From contig JAABPZ010000082.1 in assembly GCA_011391755.1 (NCBI GenBank), positions 1-6,044 of the forward strand: DNA of 6,044 bases, given 5' to 3'. The stretch is from Methanothrix sp. (lineage in GTDB: Archaea; Halobacteriota; Methanosarcinia; Methanotrichales; Methanotrichaceae). Positions 3,937 to 6,044 of this stretch are shown here, one piece after another; position 1 is the first letter of the stretch; each line of letters begins with the position of its first letter. Below the pieces are notes generated by a model. That model saw nothing but the letters and a program-made list of their open reading frames with translations. It was not told the origin of the DNA and ran no database searches. Both the position numbers and the translations under genes were made by a program.

Positions 3937-4815
3937 ATGTGGCTTAGCGAGAGTGAGATTGAGACCCTGATGCTTATCGCCGGAGCAGAGCGAGCCGTGT
4001 ATCCAGCGGACCTCTCCCTGGCCCGGAACCTTCGCCCAGAAACCCTCTCTCGAATAGTCACCAGCCTCGCAAATAAGGGCCTGTTGGAGCGAAAAGATAG
4101 AGAGATCGCTCTGGCCAGGACTCCTGCCGCAGAATCCTTCAAAAGGCTCTACTTCGCCCACCGGGCCTCTCCCTTCTCGCTATTGTTTGCAGACAGACGA
4201 ATTGATCTGCTCTCCCGAATAAAGAGCGGACAAAAGAGCGTCCAAGTGCTTGAGGAAGAGACAGCCATCCCGAAAAAGACGATCTACCGCTATTTAAAAA
4301 GCCTCCTCCGCCTGGGCGCAGTGAAGCGCACCAAAAAGGACAGGGCCTATCTCTATTCCTTGAATAAAATCTTCTGGCAGGAGATCGAAGACTTCGTGGC
4401 TGCCATCCTGGAATACCAGGCCCTGCGTCTCGTGCCCAGTGAGGCCCTGCTCATCAAGAATTACGGGAACAGCGTGCTCTTCAAGAGCATACGCACACAG
4501 GATGCCACATTCACCTCCTTTTCCGCCTATGAGGATTACGGGATCGAGCTGGGGCTGAGGGATTACTACTACACCCTGCCCAAGAGAGAGCTATCCATCC
4601 AGGAGGTCTTCATCCACTCCCTGGACTCGGCAGGCGAGCTGCAGCAGAAGCTTTTTTGCGTACTATTCTATCTGAAGAACAGAGATAAATTGGAGGGAAT
4701 CGATCATCCCATGATGAAGGATCTGAAAGCAGTGCTGCAGGGCGAGAAGATCAGAGACTATCCAACCCTGGAAGACATCGAGGACAGGACAGATCTCTAT
4801 GATATCCAACTTTAG
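3937..4815 (+). CDS. double winged-helix DNA-binding protein, candidate antitoxin/regulator of the adjacent nucleotidyltransferase
   Basis: From the ATG at 3937 this is a 292-residue protein. A TTG 18 bases upstream is rejected because the TATA box spacing points to the ATG. Residues 3-60 form one winged helix (SLARNLRPETLSRIVTSLA, then NKGLLERKDREIAL). Residues 86-142 form a second (VLEEETAIPKKTIYRYLKSL, then GAVKRTKKDRAYLY). The C-terminal part (about 165-250) has SFSAYEDYGIELGLRDYYY and LPKRELSIQEVFIHSL. Its end overlaps the nucleotidyltransferase gene by 17 bases, so the two are translated together. A winged-helix protein ahead of an overlapping nucleotidyltransferase is the layout of AbiEi/AbiEii type IV systems, in which the first protein represses the operon and counters the second. 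Assignment to that class is inferred from layout and domains; a plain regulator of a housekeeping nucleotidyltransferase is possible. Confidence 0.8.
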   Translation: MWLSESEIETLMLIAGAERAVYPADLSLARNLRPETLSRIVTSLANKGLLERKDREIALARTPAAESFKRLYFAHRASPFSLLFADRRIDLLSRIKSGQKSVQVLEEETAIPKKTIYRYLKSLLRLGAVKRTKKDRAYLYSLNKIFWQEIEDFVAAILEYQALRLVPSEALLIKNYGNSVLFKSIRTQDATFTSFSAYEDYGIELGLRDYYYTLPKRELSIQEVFIHSLDSAGELQQKLFCVLFYLKNRDKLEGIDHPMMKDLKAVLQGEKIRDYPTLEDIEDRTDLYDIQL

Positions 4816-5465
4816 CCGGATCTCCAGGCGAGAGGAGATTAACGAGCTTTTCGAGCAGCTCGGCCAGGTTCTGGAGCAGAAGGTTGAGGCCCTGCTCATC
4901 GGCGGAGCTGTGATGCTGGAGTTGGGGCTCAAAGACGCCACCAAGGATATCGATGTCGTCTGCCGGAGCGAGGAGGACAAGGAGAGGCTGCTTGCTGCCG
5001 CCAAGGCCCTGGGCTTTGAGATCGTCGGCCCGGAGAAGAGGCATGAACGGCTGGGCGTCAAGCGGCTGGCAGTGAAAGGTGGGCGCAATCTGGACGTCTT
5101 TGCCGAGCGGATCTCCTATGACTTCGACCTCTCCGAGGCTATGTGGCAGAGGGCTACAAAAATCAGGGCCTTCGGCAGCCTGGTGATCAGGGATGCCTCC
5201 CTCGAGGACATCTTCATCATGAAGCTGATCGCCATACCTACCGGGAGACGCCCCGGACTGCTCCAATCTGGTCATTGCAGGCCTGGACTATAATGCCGTC
5301 TACAGCGAGATAGAGGCGCAGTACCGCAAGGCTGGCGAGGCGAAACAAAAGATCTGGATCACCTACATCGAGGAAGGCATAGCTCGGCTAGGGGATAACG
5401 ACTTGACCATTCCCATAGGCGACAAAATATCGCTTTTGGCCTCTGAGTACCACGAAAAACTATGA
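4799..5465 (+). pseudogene. frameshifted DUF6036-like nucleotidyltransferase
   Basis: The intact frame from the ATG at 4799 runs to a stop at 5293 (164 aa), but only the first 145 residues look native. They include LLIGGAVMLELG (32-43), KDIDVVC (49-55) and NLDVF (97-101). These supply the GG motif, the Asp50/Asp52 pair and a third acidic Asp99, as in polymerase-beta-type nucleotidyltransferases. After FIMKLIA (139-145) the frame turns into GRRPGLLQSGHC. The +1 frame instead continues PGDAPDCSNLVIAGLDYNAV and ends ISLLASEYHEKL at a stop at 5463-5465. One extra base in about 5231-5240 (GCCATACCTA) explains this; without it the protein would be 221 aa, a normal family length. The gene overlaps its winged-helix partner by 17 bases. 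If real, the shift removes the C-terminal third and probably inactivates the enzyme, the presumed toxin of the pair. Confidence 0.8.
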
Positions 5466-5541
5466 AAGGATCCAGCCCGCCCGGATCTCTGCCGTGCTCC
5501 GCCCTCCCCCCGCGTAGGCCCTCTCTGTCCCGCGATGAATT

Positions 5542-5796
5542 ATGTTCGGCTACTGCCCCGGTTGTGGTGACGAGCTGGCCGACGTAGGCCCAGGCGAGGT
5601 GGTCTGCCTGGACGGCTACCTTGCTGAAGTGCAGGCCGAGCCCCAGGAGCAAAGAAAGCTAAAAAAATTCCAATCGCACTACACCGGACAGCCTCCCGTG
5701 GCGCAGCTCGCTGCATCCCCGGCGATTCCCTCGTCGCATATTATCTCCGATCGGTCCAGCCCCCACTGGGGAGGCCGCCAGCCGTCCTCGGCGTAG
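5542..5796 (+). CDS. doubtful zinc-ribbon-like small ORF
   Basis: The frame starts MFGYCPGCGDELADVGPGE and continues VVCLDGYLAEVQ. CPGCG looks like the first knuckle of a zinc ribbon, and VVCLDGY resembles a second knuckle (CPDCGY) missing its last cysteine. The first 45 residues have normal codon use. The last 39 residues overlap the end of the DUF11 gene on the other strand and are low-quality sequence. There is no ribosome site or clear TATA box. It may be a degenerate zinc-ribbon gene whose true end was lost, or chance in GC-rich DNA; I favour a degenerate or spurious frame. Confidence 0.25.
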   Translation: MFGYCPGCGDELADVGPGEVVCLDGYLAEVQAEPQEQRKLKKFQSHYTGQPPVAQLAASPAIPSSHIISDRSSPHWGGRQPSSA

Positions 5797-6044
5797 GATG
5801 TCGCCTCGCCTACCGTCACCACGGCACTGGCCTGCGTCGTTGCCCCGCCTGAGCCGTCTCGGGCATGAGCCTCCACCCGAGCGGTGTTCACGAACTTGCC
5901 GTTCTCTGAAGCCTTTGCCAGATATTCGATGAACCGGCTTTCGCCGGCCGGGATGGCCGCCGTTACCCAGACCAGATTCTGCCCTTGCACCTGGGGCTCT
6001 GCCGAGGCATTCAAGATCTTCAGGCCAACAGGCAGGCGGTCCGT
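5679..6044 (-). CDS. C-terminal end of a DUF11-repeat surface protein (partial)
   Basis: The frame is open from the right edge (TDRLPVGLKILNASAEP) to a TAG at 5679-5681, giving 121 visible residues. Residues 11-80 fit the second half of a DUF11 / COG1361 beta-sandwich repeat: LVWVTAAIPAGESRFIEYLA (24-43), GKFVNTARVEAHARDGSG (49-66) and ASAVVTVGE (72-80). Such repeats build large secreted cell-surface proteins in methanogens. The tail (81-121) has WRPPQWGLDRSEIICDEGIA and ends ASCATGGCPV, with Cys103, Cys114 and Cys119. Start, signal peptide and upstream repeats lie outside the window. The protein may normally be longer at the C-terminus too, since the stop falls soon after a repeat-like cysteine cluster. 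It converges on the plus-strand nucleotidyltransferase pair. Confidence 0.8.
   Translation of the reverse strand, partial: TDRLPVGLKILNASAEPQVQGQNLVWVTAAIPAGESRFIEYLAKASENGKFVNTARVEAHARDGSGGATTQASAVVTVGEATSYAEDGWRPPQWGLDRSEIICDEGIAGDAASCATGGCPV

Noticed and set aside
3891..4161. Minus-strand frames opposite the winged-helix gene
   Set aside because: They are shadows with Arg/Ser-rich low-complexity content.
4663..5275. Minus-strand frames opposite the nucleotidyltransferase
   Set aside because: They are shadows; the GG and DxD motifs are on the plus strand.
5469..5487. GATCC / GGATC hairpin after the nucleotidyltransferase
   Set aside because: A 5-bp stem with a 9-base loop and no T-run is too weak to call a terminator.
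5359..5652. Minus-strand 97-residue frame
   Set aside because: It overlaps the +1-frame C-terminus of the nucleotidyltransferase, which is far more protein-like, and it has no recognisable domain.
1..6044. CRISPR array, tRNA, rRNA or intact insertion sequence
   Set aside because: No regularly spaced repeats, cloverleaf or transposase motifs were seen by eye.

Overview
The window looks archaeal, most likely a methanogen of the Methanothrix (Methanosaeta) or Methanosarcinales type. The reasons are AT-rich TATA/BRE-like promoters about 26-30 bases before starts, leaderless or near-leaderless genes beside internal operon genes with strong GGAG/GGTGA ribosome sites, a DUF6788 'CGKPSCRC...HGPYW' protein, and a DUF11-repeat surface protein. 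The genus is inferred from gene content and was not tested.

Region 1 (1-1600, minus strand) is a metalloid or metal response operon. An ArsR/SmtB repressor with a CVC metal site is followed after 4 bases by a COG0701/ArsP-type permease. After 26 bases comes the start of a secreted or membrane-anchored protein cut by the window edge. A 16-bp palindrome next to the arsR TATA box is a good candidate for the ArsR operator.

Region 2 (1600-2115) has no intact gene. It holds an orphan archaeal-type promoter, several strong inverted repeats, a 10-bp direct repeat, and minus-strand peptide fragments that may be a decayed gene.

Region 3 (2116-3137, plus strand) is a two-gene unit: a charged 85-aa protein of unknown function, then 4 bases later a DUF3800 protein with an RNase H-like acidic motif set. 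A palindrome sits between its TATA box and the expected transcription start. The unit ends in a nested stem-loop.

Region 4 (3138-3900, minus strand) has a DUF6788 protein with a perfect 11-bp inverted repeat just before its start, and a short frameshifted gene ending in a thrice-used TTATTGGTAA motif.

Region 5 (3901-5465, plus strand) is a leaderless double-winged-helix regulator overlapping by 17 bases a DUF6036-like nucleotidyltransferase. The arrangement resembles AbiE-type antitoxin/toxin pairs. The nucleotidyltransferase frame is broken near 5231-5240, and its C-terminal part continues in another frame to 5465.

Region 6 (5466-6044) has a weak plus-strand zinc-ribbon-like ORF and, converging on it, the C-terminal end of a DUF11-repeat surface protein that runs off the window. 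I did not find an intact transposase, CRISPR array, tRNA or rRNA.
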